This document shows, in pieces, positions 47,917 through 57,265 of a DNA stretch of 64,000 nt; positions within the stretch are counted from its first letter, which is position 1; the number at the start of each line of letters is the position of its first letter. Under the pieces are notes generated by a model. The model saw only the letters and a program-made list of their open reading frames with translations, was not told where the DNA came from and did not search any database. The translations under genes and the position numbers were made by a program. This stretch comes from Ideonella oryzae (GTDB lineage Bacteria; Pseudomonadota; Gammaproteobacteria; Burkholderiales; Burkholderiaceae_C): NCBI RefSeq assembly GCF_024055665.1, contig NZ_JAMXMC010000004.1, forward strand, positions 124,001 through 188,000. The letters are read 5' to 3'.

Positions 47917-48999
47917 TCAGAGCTTCTGGGCTTGCATGAAGTCGTCGAAGCTGGCTTCGGCGAAGCGGAACCACAGGTTCTGGTCGCGACGGAACACGGC
48001 CATGTCCTCGTACACCTTCTTCCAGCGCGGGTTCTTGGCGTTCAGCTCGCTGTAGAGCTCCATCGATTCCTTGAAGGCCAGTTCCATCACGTCCTTCGGG
48101 AAGCGGGCCAGTTTGGTGCCGGAGCCCACCAACTGCTTGAGCGCGCCCGGGTTGCGGGCATCGTACTTGGCCTGCATGTCCACGTGGGCGGCGGCCGAGG
48201 CGGCATCGACGATCGCCTTGTACTCGGCCGACAGTGCGCCGTAGGCCTTCTGGTTGACGAACAGGTCGATCTGGGGACCGCCTTCCCACCAGCCGGGGTA
48301 GTAGTAGTGCGGGGCCACCTTGTTGAAACCCAGCTTCAGGTCGTCGTAGGGGCCGATCCACTCGGCCGCATCGATGGTGCCCTTCTCCAGCGCCTGGTAG
48401 ATCTCGCCACCCGGGATGTTCTGCGGCACGCCGCCCATGCGCTCGATGACCTTGCCGGCGAAGCCGCCCACGCGGAACTTCAGGCCCTTGATGTCGGCCA
48501 CCGACTTGATCTCCTTGCGGTACCAGCCGGCCATCTGGGCGCCCGTGTTGCCGCAGGGGAAGCTGATCATGTTGTAGCCGGCGTAGAACTCACGCATCAG
48601 CTTCAGACCATTGCCTTCGAACATCCAGGCGGTCATCTGGCGGGAGTTCAGGCCGAAGGGCACGGCCGCGCCCAGGGCGAAGGTCTCATCCTTGCCGAAG
48701 AAGTAGTAGGGCACGGTGTGGCAGGCCTCGACGGTGCCGTTCTGCACGCCGTCCACCACGCCAAAGGCAGGCATCAACTCACCGGCAGCATGCACAGTGA
48801 CCTGGAACTTGCCGCCGGACATCTCGCCGACCTTCTTGGCGAAGACTTCGGCCGCGCCGAAGATGGTGTCCAGCGACTTCGGGAAGCTGGAGGCAATGCG
48901 CCAGCGCACGGCGGCTTGGGCATGAACGATGGCCGGTGCGGCACCAGCCGCCAGCACGCCAGCCAGGCCCGCACCTCTCACAAACGAACGACGTTCCAT
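47917..48999 (-). CDS. TRAP transporter substrate-binding protein (DctP family)
   Basis: 360 aa. A Tat-type signal (ERRSFVRGAGLAGVLAAGAA, cleavage near VHAQ) precedes the DctP fold. Conserved parts include RWRIASSFPKSLDTIFGAAE, KGLKFRVGGFAGKVIERMGG (the carboxylate-binding Arg), GEIYQALEKGTIDAAEWIGP and YYYPGWWEGGPQ. These strings fit the group that binds 2-oxo acids or related monocarboxylates. ATG at 48999 has GGAGA eight bases upstream. It converges with dctQM, so the three genes are transcribed from two separate promoters. Confidence 0.92.
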   Translation of the reverse strand: MERRSFVRGAGLAGVLAAGAAPAIVHAQAAVRWRIASSFPKSLDTIFGAAEVFAKKVGEMSGGKFQVTVHAAGELMPAFGVVDGVQNGTVEACHTVPYYFFGKDETFALGAAVPFGLNSRQMTAWMFEGNGLKLMREFYAGYNMISFPCGNTGAQMAGWYRKEIKSVADIKGLKFRVGGFAGKVIERMGGVPQNIPGGEIYQALEKGTIDAAEWIGPYDDLKLGFNKVAPHYYYPGWWEGGPQIDLFVNQKAYGALSAEYKAIVDAASAAAHVDMQAKYDARNPGALKQLVGSGTKLARFPKDVMELAFKESMELYSELNAKNPRWKKVYEDMAVFRRDQNLWFRFAEASFDDFMQAQKL

Positions 49000-49015
49000 C
49001 AGCAAGTCTCCTGTT

Positions 49016-49038
49016 GAGTGTTGCATGTTGCAGCACTC
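49016..49038. promoter_or_regulatory. Imperfect palindrome in the dctP leader
   Basis: GAGTGTTGCA-TGT-TGCAGCACTC: 10-base arms with one mismatch, starting 16 bases upstream of the dctP ATG, right beside its ribosome-binding site. This looks like an operator or a translation-control hairpin. Confidence 0.4.
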
Positions 49039-49114
49039 ATTCTCAGGGACGCCTGCCCCATGCGGCAGCCGGGGTATTCCCACCCGTCCAGTGGCTCGGC
49101 AGGTCAGTCTGGCG

Positions 49115-50485
49115 TCAGCTGCCTGCGACCTTCATGCGCTCCAGCAGCATGGAGCCGACCGTCTTGGCGCCCAGGTTGTAGGCGTCGGCGCCAACGGCCA
49201 CCACCCCCCGCAGCATCTCGCGCAGGTGACCGGCGATGGTGATCTCATGCACTGGGAAGGCAATGCGGCCGTCCTCGACCCAGTAGCCCGCGGCACCGCG
49301 CGAGTAGTCACCGGTCACGTAATTGACGCCCTGGCCCATCAGTTCGGTGACGAACAGGCCGCGGTGCAGCTTGCGCAGCATCTCTTCCAAATGGTCGCCT
49401 GGTCGGGTCAGGCGGCTGACCAGGCGCAGGTTCTGCGAGCCGCCGGCATGGCCGGTGGTGTGCATGCCCAGCTTGCGGGCCGAGTAACTCGACAGGAAGT
49501 AACCCTGCACCACACCGGCCTCCACGACGCGGCGGGCCCGGGTGCGCACCCCTTCGTCGTCGAAGGGCGCACTGCCCTTGCCGCCGACGATATGGGGGTC
49601 CTCTTCAACGTTGATGTGGTCGGCCCAGACGGGCTGGCCCAGGCTGTCCTGCAGGAAGCTGGCCTTGCGGTACAGCGCGCCACCGCTGGTGCCCTGCACA
49701 TAGGCGCCCAGCAGGCCGGCGGCCACCGTGGACTCGAACAGCACCGGCACCTCGCAGGTGCCGATCTTGCGGGACTTCAGGCGCGACAGTGCGCGCTCGG
49801 CGGCGTAGCGGCCCACGGCCTCGGGCGCGGCCAGGTCCAGCGCATTGCGCATCGAGCTGTACCAGTAATCGCGCTGCATGTCGCGGCCCTTGCCGGCAAT
49901 CGGCGAAACCGACAGCGAATGGCGCGAGCTGGCATAGCCGCCGCGGAAGCCCCGGCTGTTGCCGGCCCAGAAGTGCGACTGCTGGGCCGACACCGAGCCG
50001 CCCTCGGAATTGGTGATGCGCTTGTCCACCGACAAGGCGGCCGCCTCGGCGCGCCGGGCCAGTTCGGCGGCCTCCTCGGCCGTCACGTCCCAGGGGTGGA
50101 ACAGGTCCAGGGACAGCGCGGCCTCCTCGGCCGTGGCCAGGTCGGCCTCGTCGGGCAGGCCGGCGGCCGGGTCTTCTGCCGTGAAGCGGGCGATGTCGTA
50201 GGCCGCCCGCACCGTCTGCTCCAGCGCCAGCGTGGAAAAATCGGAGGTGCTGGCGTTGCCGCGGCGCTGGCCCAGGTAGACCGAGACGCCCACCGACTTG
50301 TCGCGGTTGCGCTCGACGTTCTCCACCTCGCCCTTGCGCACCGAGACGCTCAGGCCGCTGCCCTCGGACACTTCGACGCCAGCGTCCGAAGCCCCCAGCG
50401 CCTTGGCCATGGACAACACGTCCTCGACGATCTGCTGGAACTGGTCACGGGAAAAGCCGAAGCCCTGGGTGGCGGAGGAGGTCAT
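49115..50485 (-). CDS. pmbA: Metalloprotease PmbA/TldE
   Basis: 456 aa, full-length PmbA. It has VEVSEGSGLSVSVRKGEVEN at the start, FDDEGVRTRARRVVEAGVVQGY, SSYSARKLGMHTTGHAG and the end NYVTGDYSRGAAGYWVEDG. With TldD it forms a heterodimeric protease used on microcin and small proteins; TldD carries the metal site, and its gene is outside the window. It is divergent from darP, the usual pmbA/yjgA arrangement. Confidence 0.94.
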   Translation of the reverse strand: MTSSATQGFGFSRDQFQQIVEDVLSMAKALGASDAGVEVSEGSGLSVSVRKGEVENVERNRDKSVGVSVYLGQRRGNASTSDFSTLALEQTVRAAYDIARFTAEDPAAGLPDEADLATAEEAALSLDLFHPWDVTAEEAAELARRAEAAALSVDKRITNSEGGSVSAQQSHFWAGNSRGFRGGYASSRHSLSVSPIAGKGRDMQRDYWYSSMRNALDLAAPEAVGRYAAERALSRLKSRKIGTCEVPVLFESTVAAGLLGAYVQGTSGGALYRKASFLQDSLGQPVWADHINVEEDPHIVGGKGSAPFDDEGVRTRARRVVEAGVVQGYFLSSYSARKLGMHTTGHAGGSQNLRLVSRLTRPGDHLEEMLRKLHRGLFVTELMGQGVNYVTGDYSRGAAGYWVEDGRIAFPVHEITIAGHLREMLRGVVAVGADAYNLGAKTVGSMLLERMKVAGS

Positions 50486-50570
50486 GGACAGATGGAATGG
50501 GGAACGATTGGGGAACAGATGCGGGACAATCATAGCGACCCACCGATCTCCGCCGATTCCACTGCCCCAC

Positions 50571-51173
50571 ATGCGCGCTGCACCGCCCCGTTCCGCCCCC
50601 GCCGACTCTGCCGATGATTTCGACACCGATGGCCGGCCCAGCAAGTCCGCGCTCAAGCGCCAGATGCACGAGCTGCAGGCCCTGGGCCTGGCCCTGGCCG
50701 AGCTGCCAGTCTCGCGCAGCAGCAAGCTGGACCTGCCCGATCAGCTGCGCGACGCGCTGCAGGAATACCACCGCACCCGCTCCCACGAAGGGCGCCGGCG
50801 CCAGGTGCAGTTCATCGGCAAGCTGATGCGCCAGATCGACCCCGAGCCGGTGCGCGAGGCCGTGGCCGCGTTCAAGCTCGGCAGCGCCGCCGAGACCCTG
50901 GCCCTGCACGGGATCGAGCGCTGGCGCGAAGAGCTGATGGCCAGCGACGATGCCGTCACCCGCTGGATGGCAGATTATCCCGAGACCGACGCCCAGCAGC
51001 TGCGCAACCTGCTGCGCTCGGCCCGCAAGGATGCCGGCAAGGCCGCCCCTGACGACGGCCTGGGCCAGCGCCACGGCCGCGCCTACCGCGATCTGTTCCA
51101 GCTGATCAAGTCAGCGCTGGCCGCCCCGGGCGCCTCCGCATCCGATGAAGACGACGAGGCCCACAATGCCTGA
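50571..51173 (+). CDS. darP: Ribosome biogenesis factor DarP (YjgA, DUF615)
   Basis: 200 aa. Typical blocks are RPSKSALKRQMHELQALGLALAEL, LRDALQEYHRTRSHEGRRRQVQFIGKLMR and NLLRSARKDAG, then RAYRDLFQLIK. It helps 50S subunit assembly. Acidic residues are added at both ends. It overlaps mog by eight bases. Confidence 0.93.
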   Translation: MRAAPPRSAPADSADDFDTDGRPSKSALKRQMHELQALGLALAELPVSRSSKLDLPDQLRDALQEYHRTRSHEGRRRQVQFIGKLMRQIDPEPVREAVAAFKLGSAAETLALHGIERWREELMASDDAVTRWMADYPETDAQQLRNLLRSARKDAGKAAPDDGLGQRHGRAYRDLFQLIKSALAAPGASASDEDDEAHNA

Positions 51174-51771
51174 GGCGGCGAGCGACGCCTTCGAGCCCGT
51201 GCGCATCGGCGTGGTGTCGGTCAGCGACCGCGCCTCCAGCGGCATCTACGAGGACAAGGGCATTCCGGCCCTGCAGGACTGGCTGGGCCGCGCGCTGCGC
51301 AACCCGATCACCTGGGAGACCCGGCTGATCCCCGACGAGCAGGACACCATCAGCGCCGCACTGCGCGAGCTGGTCGACACCGCCGGCTGCCATCTGGTGC
51401 TCACCACCGGCGGCACCGGCCCGGCACCGCGCGACGTCACCCCCGAAGCCACGCTGGCCGTGGCCGACAAGCTCATGCCCGGCTTTGGCGAGCAGATGCG
51501 CACCATCAGCCTGAACTTCGTGCCCACGGCCATCCTGTCGCGCCAGGTCGCGGTGGTCCGTGGCCAGGCCCTGATCATCAACCTGCCGGGCCAGCCCAAG
51601 TCCATCGCCGAGACCTTGCAAGGCCTGCCCCAGGCCAGCCCACCGGTGCACGGCATCTTCGCCGCCGTGCCTTACTGCATCGACCTGATCGGCGGCCCTT
51701 ACCTGGAAACCGATCCGGCCCTGTGCCAAGCCTTTCGCCCCAAGTCGGCCCAACGTCCCGCCCGAGCCTGA
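51166..51771 (+). CDS. mog: Molybdopterin adenylyltransferase
   Basis: 201 aa MogA/MoaB fold. It has IGVVSVSDRASSGIYEDKGIPAL, the substrate loop LTTGGTGPAPRDVTPEAT and LPGQPKSIAETLQGL. It adenylates molybdopterin before Mo insertion. ATG at 51166 has GAGG six bases upstream; an upstream ATG (51145) overlaps darP more. Together with fdhD nearby it shows that the cell makes molybdenum cofactor. Confidence 0.93.
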   Translation: MPEAASDAFEPVRIGVVSVSDRASSGIYEDKGIPALQDWLGRALRNPITWETRLIPDEQDTISAALRELVDTAGCHLVLTTGGTGPAPRDVTPEATLAVADKLMPGFGEQMRTISLNFVPTAILSRQVAVVRGQALIINLPGQPKSIAETLQGLPQASPPVHGIFAAVPYCIDLIGGPYLETDPALCQAFRPKSAQRPARA

Positions 51772-51779
51772 GCCCCACC

Positions 51780-53432
51780 ATGCGCCTGCTGGCCCTTCGC
51801 CGTCTGCCGGGCCTGCTGGCCCTGTGCCTGCCCGCCCTGTCCTGCCTGCCCTCGCATGCCGGCCCCGCCCCCGAGCCGATGCTGCGCTACACCGTGCAGC
51901 CGCAGGACACCCTCTGGGACCTCAGCGCGCGCTGGTTCCGCCGCCCTGCCAGCTGGCCCGAGGTCGCTCGGCTGAACCGCCTGTCCCAGCCGGACCGACT
52001 GACGCCAGGGCAGACGTTGAAGCTGCCACTGCGCCTGCTCAAGCCCGAGAACGTGCCCGCCACGCTGAGCGGGGTCGAAGGCCAGGTGCTGCTGGACGGT
52101 CAGCCCGCCCAGGCGGGTGCGGCCATCCAGCCCGGGCAACGGGTGCAGGCCGGCGCCGACAGCTCGGCCGTGGTCCAGCTGGGCGATGGTTCGCGCGCCA
52201 GCCTGCCGCCCCAAAGCGAGGTGGAACTGGTCCAACATCAGCGCTACACCCTGAAGGCCGCGCAGCCGGTGCAGGACGAGGGGCTCTACGCCGCCACACT
52301 GCGCCTGCTCCGGGGCACGCTGGAGATGCTGGCCACCCAGGTCCAGCGGGCCAAGCCGCTGGAGGTGACCACCCCCACGGCGGTGATTGGCGTGCGGGGC
52401 ACCCGCTACCGCGTGCATGCCGATGCCCAGCAGCCCCGCACCCAGACCGAGGTGCTGGAGGGGCGGGTCTGGGCTCAGACCCAGGCGCGGCCACCGGCCA
52501 GCGCCACGCTGGACGCCGGCCAGGGCGCCGTGCTGCGCAATGACGCGCCGGTGATGGTCCAGCCGCTGGCGGCCGCCCCCGATCTCTCGGGTGTGCCCAC
52601 GCGCTTCGAGCGCCCTCTGCTGCGCTTCACGCTGCCCAGCCAGGCCGGCGAGGTCCGAGTGCAGATCGCCTCGGACGAGGGCTTTCTGCGCATCGTCCGG
52701 GATCTGATGCTGCCTGTGGGCGCCGAGGCCAGGATCGCCGGCCTGGCCGATGGCCCCTGGTACCTGCGAGCCCGCCAGGTGGCACCCGATGGGCTGGAAG
52801 GCCAGGACGCCGTGCACCCCTTCGCGCTCAAGGCCCGTCCGGAGCCGCCCCCGAGCACCGCCCCGCGGCCCCAGGCCCGGCAAAGCGTGGGCACGGTGGA
52901 CTTCGCCTGGACGAGCAACACCGAAGCCGCCCGCTACCACCTCCAGGTGGCCCGCGACGCCGGCTTCCAGCAGATCGTGGCGCAGCAGGATGCGCTCGGC
53001 GACACCACCAGCAGCGTGACGCTGGATGCCCCGGGCACCTACCACTGGCGCCTGGCCAGCGAACGGGCCGACGGCGATCGCGGCCCCTGGGGCGACGCGC
53101 AGCGCTTCGAACTGCGCCCCCTGCCCGAGCCGCCGCAGGTGCACACCGGCGAAGACGGCCAGATCCAGCTCAGCTGGAGCGCCCGTCCGGACGAGAAGCA
53201 GCAGGTGGAGCTGGCGCGCGATCCGGGCTTCAGCTCGGTGGTGACCAGTGCCGAATTGGAAGGTGGCCAGTGGACGCTGCCCAGCCTGCCGGTGCCGGGC
53301 ACCTACTACTTCCGCTACCGCTATGTGGACGACCAGGGCTTCGTCTCGCCCTGGACGGCTGCGCTGGGCGTGGACGTGCCGGTGGACTGGCACATGCTGC
53401 TGCTGGGCGCGCCGCTGCTGTTCGCGCTCTGA
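51780..53432 (+). CDS. Exported LysM-FecR-domain protein with Fn3-like repeats
   Basis: 550 aa. Signal peptide about 1-27 (SHA-GP). A LysM domain follows (LRYTVQPQDTLWDLSARWF to TPGQTLKLPLRL). The FecR-like domain spans about 105-260 (VQLGDGSRASLPPQSEVEL, TPTAVIGVRGTRYRVHA). Then come two or three Fn3-type beta repeats (FAWTSNTEAARYHLQVARDA, and the one ending PGTYYFRYRYVDDQGF). The C-terminus ends with a hydrophobic 12-residue stretch. Homologues are often followed by a CHASE2-type adenylate or diguanylate cyclase gene, which is missing here. Confidence 0.85.
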   Translation: MRLLALRRLPGLLALCLPALSCLPSHAGPAPEPMLRYTVQPQDTLWDLSARWFRRPASWPEVARLNRLSQPDRLTPGQTLKLPLRLLKPENVPATLSGVEGQVLLDGQPAQAGAAIQPGQRVQAGADSSAVVQLGDGSRASLPPQSEVELVQHQRYTLKAAQPVQDEGLYAATLRLLRGTLEMLATQVQRAKPLEVTTPTAVIGVRGTRYRVHADAQQPRTQTEVLEGRVWAQTQARPPASATLDAGQGAVLRNDAPVMVQPLAAAPDLSGVPTRFERPLLRFTLPSQAGEVRVQIASDEGFLRIVRDLMLPVGAEARIAGLADGPWYLRARQVAPDGLEGQDAVHPFALKARPEPPPSTAPRPQARQSVGTVDFAWTSNTEAARYHLQVARDAGFQQIVAQQDALGDTTSSVTLDAPGTYHWRLASERADGDRGPWGDAQRFELRPLPEPPQVHTGEDGQIQLSWSARPDEKQQVELARDPGFSSVVTSAELEGGQWTLPSLPVPGTYYFRYRYVDDQGFVSPWTAALGVDVPVDWHMLLLGAPLLFAL

Positions 53433-53471
53433 CCCCGAACTGATCTCGACCGCCCGTGGGGCGGCCCGGGC

Positions 53472-54251
53472 TCACTTGACCAGGCGGTTCAGACGCTCGG
53501 CGTCGAACTGCTCGGTAGTGCGGGCCCCTTGCGGCACGCAGGTGTCGGCCGGCAGCTCGCGGGCCTGCATCGAGAGCTTCTCGATCGCCTGCCACAGCAG
53601 GGCGATCTGGTGCTCGTGCGAGGAGGCGTTGTCGATCAGGCCCTTCATGGCCTGGGCCACCGGGTCATCGCCGCTGGTCACGCCGTAGGCCGAGAACCCC
53701 ATGCGCGCTGCTGCAGCCTCCCGCTTGGCATCGGCCTCGGCCTGGATGATGCGCGCCGGGTTGCCCACAGCCGTCGCCCCGGCGGGCACCGGCTTGGTCA
53801 CCACGGCACCGGAGCCCACGCGGGCGCCCGTGCCCACCGTGAAGCCGCCGAGCACCGCGGCATTGGCGCCGACGATCACCCCGGCCTCCAACGTCGGATG
53901 GCGCTTGGCCCCCTTGACGAGCGAGGTGCCACCCAGCGTCACACCCTGGTAGATCGTGCAGTCGTCGCCGATCTCGGCCATCTCGCCAATGACGACGCCC
54001 ATGCCGTGGTCGATGAAGACACGTCGGCCGATGGTGGCGCCAGGGTGGATCTCGATGCCGGTGGCCCAGCGGGCGATGTGCGAGATGAAGCGGCCCAGCC
54101 ACTTGAAGCCACGCAGCCAGCACCAGTGGCCCAGGCGCTGCATCCACAGCGCGTGCAGGCCGGGATAACAGGTCAGCACCTCCCAGCGGCTGCGCGCGGC
54201 AGGGTCGCGCTCCAGAATGCAGGCGATGTCTTCGCGCAGGCGGGAGAACAT
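53472..54251 (-). CDS. cysE: Serine O-acetyltransferase
   Basis: 259 aa. An N-terminal helical part is followed by a left-handed beta-helix of hexapeptide repeats ([24 protein letters not shown]). The catalytic His is in [12 protein letters not shown], and the CoA-binding loop is [20 protein letters not shown]. It makes O-acetylserine for cysteine synthesis. It is in the same direction as trmJ, 78 bases upstream. The C-terminal tail is longer than in E. coli; the last residues (LNRLVK) do not end in Ile, which would normally bind cysteine synthase. Confidence 0.94.
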   Translation of the reverse strand: MFSRLREDIACILERDPAARSRWEVLTCYPGLHALWMQRLGHWCWLRGFKWLGRFISHIARWATGIEIHPGATIGRRVFIDHGMGVVIGEMAEIGDDCTIYQGVTLGGTSLVKGAKRHPTLEAGVIVGANAAVLGGFTVGTGARVGSGAVVTKPVPAGATAVGNPARIIQAEADAKREAAAARMGFSAYGVTSGDDPVAQAMKGLIDNASSHEHQIALLWQAIEKLSMQARELPADTCVPQGARTTEQFDAERLNRLVK

Positions 54252-54329
54252 GGCGGCTCCGTGGGTGGTTGATTCGTAAAACGAGAATGAAAACTCAGTG
54301 TAGCCGGGCCTCCCGGATCCCGACCGGGC

Positions 54330-55130
54330 TCAGGGCTCTTTGCCCTGCGCCGGAGAGAGCTTCTGCATGGCCCGGGCGATGCCGCGCAGGATGTGCACTT
54401 CCTCCTGGGTCAGCTGGGCCCGGTTGGCCAGCTGGTTCAGGCGCGGCAACAGCTTCTTGGGCGCAGCCGGGTCCAGAAAGCCGATGTCCACCAGGGCAGC
54501 CTGCCAATGGGCCAGCAGGCCCTGGATGGCCGCGCCATCGGCCCACTGTACCGGGGCCGTGCGCGGCTCGACGGGGAAGCCACCCAGCGCCTGACGCCAG
54601 TCATAGGCCAGCACCTGCACGGCCTGGGCCAGGTTGAGCGAGCCGTAGGACGGATCGGTGGGAATGGACAGGCAGGCGTGGCACCGGTAGACATCCTCGT
54701 TGCCCAGGCCGAAACGCTCGCTGCCGAAGACGAAGGCCACCCGGTGGCCCTGCGGTGCCAGCTCGGCGAAGTGGGCCCGCGGCGCATGCGTGGGCGGGCC
54801 GAAGTCACGCGGTGTCATCGCCGTGGCGCAGGCCCAGGTGATGCCGTCCAGCGCCTCGGCCAGGGTGGGCACGATGCGGGCCTGCGCGAGCACATCGGTC
54901 GCGCCGCTGGCCAGAGCCAACGTGTCCTCGTGCTGCAGCACATCGGCAAAGCGCGGGGCCACCAGCACCAGGTCGGAAAAGCCCATCACCTTCATCGCGC
55001 GGGCGGTCGCCCCCACGTTGCCGGGATGGCTGGTGCGCACCAGCACGAAGCGTGTATCGTCAACCGGCGAGGCCGTGGTTTCGTGATCTTTTGCTGCTGT
55101 GCTGGGAGAGGGATCGAGGGGACGGGACAT
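54330..55130 (-). CDS. trmJ: tRNA (cytidine/uridine-2'-O-)-methyltransferase TrmJ
   Basis: 266 aa SPOUT methyltransferase. Motifs are RFVLVRTSHPGNVGATARAMK (motif 1), VAFVFGSERFGLGNEDVYRC (motif 2) and SLNLAQAVQVLAYDW (motif 3, trefoil knot). It methylates position 32 of tRNAs. The ATG at 55130 (MSRPLDPSPS) lies beside the -35 box of the divergent suhB promoter. The C-terminal helical segment (LTQEEVHILRGIARAMQK) is typical. Confidence 0.93.
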   Translation of the reverse strand: MSRPLDPSPSTAAKDHETTASPVDDTRFVLVRTSHPGNVGATARAMKVMGFSDLVLVAPRFADVLQHEDTLALASGATDVLAQARIVPTLAEALDGITWACATAMTPRDFGPPTHAPRAHFAELAPQGHRVAFVFGSERFGLGNEDVYRCHACLSIPTDPSYGSLNLAQAVQVLAYDWRQALGGFPVEPRTAPVQWADGAAIQGLLAHWQAALVDIGFLDPAAPKKLLPRLNQLANRAQLTQEEVHILRGIARAMQKLSPAQGKEP

Positions 55131-55157
55131 TGCCAAACGGGCGCTGAGCGCTAGAAT
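55130..55157 (+). promoter_or_regulatory. suhB promoter
   Basis: TTGCCA (55130-55135), 16-base spacer, TAGAAT (55152-55157). The leader is about 165 nt. The -35 overlaps the trmJ start codon. Confidence 0.55.
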
Positions 55158-55328
55158 CAAGGGTTTTCCGCAGCCCGTATTGTCGCTGCGATGCTCTTTG
55201 TCCATCGCCAAGATCGCTCCACGAGAGCACCCGCCACGCGCTGCACTATCCTTGCAGGTTGGCGTGCCCTCGTCCCCCACCCCGGGAACCCAGGCCGCAC
55301 GCCGACCGTCCCCTTCGCAGGTTGAACC

Positions 55329-56312
55329 ATGACCCAGCAGACCCTCCACCCCATGCTCAACATCGCCGTGAAGGCCGCCCGTGCCGCCGGAGCGATCATC
55401 AACCGGGGATCGATGGACCTGGATCTGCTGAAGATCAACACCAAGAGCCCCAACGACTTCGTCACCGAAGTCGACCAACTGGCTGAAGAAGCCATCATCG
55501 ACATCATCCTGCAGGCCTATCCCGCCCACGGGATCCTGGCCGAGGAGAGCGGCCGCGAGCGGGGCAACAAGAGCAGCGATTTCGTCTGGGTCATCGACCC
55601 GCTCGATGGCACGACCAACTTCATCCACGGCTTCCCGGTCTATTGCGTGTCCATCGCGCTGACCTTCCGCGGCAAGGTGGAGCAGGCGGTGGTCTACGAC
55701 CCCAACCGCAACGACCTCTTCGTGGCCTCGCGCGGCCGCGGCGCCTACCTCAATGACAAGCGCCTGCGCGTCTCGCGCCGCACCCGCCTTCAGGACAGCC
55801 TGATAGGCACCGGTTTCCCCTTCCGCCGCGGCGACAACTTCCAGCGCTACATGAAGATGTTCGAGACGCTGATGCCGCTGTGCGCCGGCCTGCGCCGCCC
55901 GGGGTCCGCCGCGCTGGACCTGTGCTACGTGGCCGCCGGCTACTACGACGCCTTCTTCGAGACCGGCCTGAGTCCCTGGGACATCGCCGCGGGCTCGCTG
56001 ATCGTCACCGAGGCCGGTGGCCTGGTGGGCAACTTCACCGGCGAGCCCGACTTCATGAACCAGCGCGAGATCCTGGCCGGTGCGCCCAAGATCTACGGCC
56101 AGCTGGTGCCGCTGCTGAGCCCCTTCACCCGCGTGATCCAGGAAGAGGACGCTGCGTCCGCCGAAAACGCGGCAGCGGCCAGCACCTCGACCACCGACAC
56201 CGCCGCCGAGGAGGCGCCCAAGGTCCGCAAGCCGCTGCGCCTGCGCAAGAAGGTGGCTGAGGGCGACGATGCAGCCCCGGCCGCAGGCACCGCCGAGGAC
56301 GCTCCGTTCTGA
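55329..56312 (+). CDS. suhB: Inositol-1-monophosphatase / Nus factor SuhB
   Basis: 327 aa, about 60 longer than E. coli SuhB (267). The metal-binding motifs are ILAEESGRE (Glu72/Glu73) and [12 protein letters not shown] (87-98), with [17 protein letters not shown] later. It dephosphorylates inositol monophosphate and in E. coli takes part in rRNA antitermination. The extra C-terminal tail (from about 270) is rich in Ala, Glu, Thr and Lys with a basic [11 protein letters not shown]; this is a low-complexity, probably disordered extension. Confidence 0.93.
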   Translation: MTQQTLHPMLNIAVKAARAAGAIINRGSMDLDLLKINTKSPNDFVTEVDQLAEEAIIDIILQAYPAHGILAEESGRERGNKSSDFVWVIDPLDGTTNFIHGFPVYCVSIALTFRGKVEQAVVYDPNRNDLFVASRGRGAYLNDKRLRVSRRTRLQDSLIGTGFPFRRGDNFQRYMKMFETLMPLCAGLRRPGSAALDLCYVAAGYYDAFFETGLSPWDIAAGSLIVTEAGGLVGNFTGEPDFMNQREILAGAPKIYGQLVPLLSPFTRVIQEEDAASAENAAAASTSTTDTAAEEAPKVRKPLRLRKKVAEGDDAAPAAGTAEDAPF

Positions 56313-56333
56313 CCCGGGCCTGATGCCGCTGCT

Positions 56334-57224
56334 TCAGCCTGCGGGCGTGTAGAGCACGGCCCGCGGCGGGCGGCACAACCCCCACAGGCGCAGGCCGGCC
56401 GCCTGCGCCGCCTGCACGCCCAGCGCCGTGGGCGCGGACACCGTGGCCAGCGCCTGCAAGCCCACACGCGCGCACTTGGCCACCAGCTCGTGGCTGGCGC
56501 GGCTGGACATCAACACCACGCCGGGCGCGCCCAGCAACCCTTGCCGGGCCAGCACGCCGATCAGCTTGTCCAGCGCGTTGTGCCGACCCACATCCTCGCG
56601 GGCCCAGCGCAGCCCACCTGCCAGGTCGGCCCAGGCCGCCACGTGCACCGCGCCGGCCTGCAGGTTGAGCGGCTGGAAGGACGGCAGCTGGGGGATCACC
56701 TGAGCCAGCAGCGCAGGATCGACGCGGTCCAGCCAGTCCGCAGCCGGCAGGCTTGGCGGCAACAGCTCCAGCGCCTGCAGACTCTCGATGCCACAGATGC
56801 CGCAACCGGTGCGCCCAGCCAGGGTGCGACGCCGCCGCTTGAGGCCCTCCAGCCGGCGCGGCGACAGTTCGATGTGCACCTCCCAGGCCGGGGGACTCCC
56901 CGGCGTCTGGCAGGCCGCGGGCCGGGCTTCGACGTCCCGCAGCTCATCGGCCGAAGCCACGATGCCCTCGCTGAGCGCGAAGCCCAGGGCGAAGTCCTCC
57001 AGATCCAGCGGCGAAGCCATCATCACCGCGTGCGAGATGCCGTTGAACACCATGGCCACCGGCACCTCGTCGGCCAGCCAGTCATCTGCCCGGTCCAGGG
57101 CTGCACCAGCCACGCTGCGCTGCACCGGCATGCGGACCAATCCTGGCGGCGCGACAAAGGCTTCCTCGGAGGGATCGGTGGCTGGAGCGGGCTTGACGAC
57201 GGGATGGGCGAGCGACCGGGACAT
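56334..57224 (-). CDS. fdhD: Formate dehydrogenase accessory sulfurtransferase FdhD
   Basis: 296 aa. FdhD moves sulfur from IscS to the Mo-bisPGD cofactor of formate dehydrogenase. Cys141 and Cys144 in GRTGCGICGIES are the functional Cys pair, EVPVAMVFNG and LDLEDFALGFALSEGIV precede them, and the SRASHELVAKCARVG segment follows. ATG at 57224 fits the family start, but a GTG at 57269 would overlap the upstream stop as GTGA and could be used. It is the last gene of the four-gene operon after selC. No formate dehydrogenase gene is in the window. Confidence 0.92.
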   Translation of the reverse strand: MSRSLAHPVVKPAPATDPSEEAFVAPPGLVRMPVQRSVAGAALDRADDWLADEVPVAMVFNGISHAVMMASPLDLEDFALGFALSEGIVASADELRDVEARPAACQTPGSPPAWEVHIELSPRRLEGLKRRRRTLAGRTGCGICGIESLQALELLPPSLPAADWLDRVDPALLAQVIPQLPSFQPLNLQAGAVHVAAWADLAGGLRWAREDVGRHNALDKLIGVLARQGLLGAPGVVLMSSRASHELVAKCARVGLQALATVSAPTALGVQAAQAAGLRLWGLCRPPRAVLYTPAG

Positions 57225-57265
57225 GGTGGGCAGGATTATCGGCGGCCCTTCCCGGCCCTGCTGGC

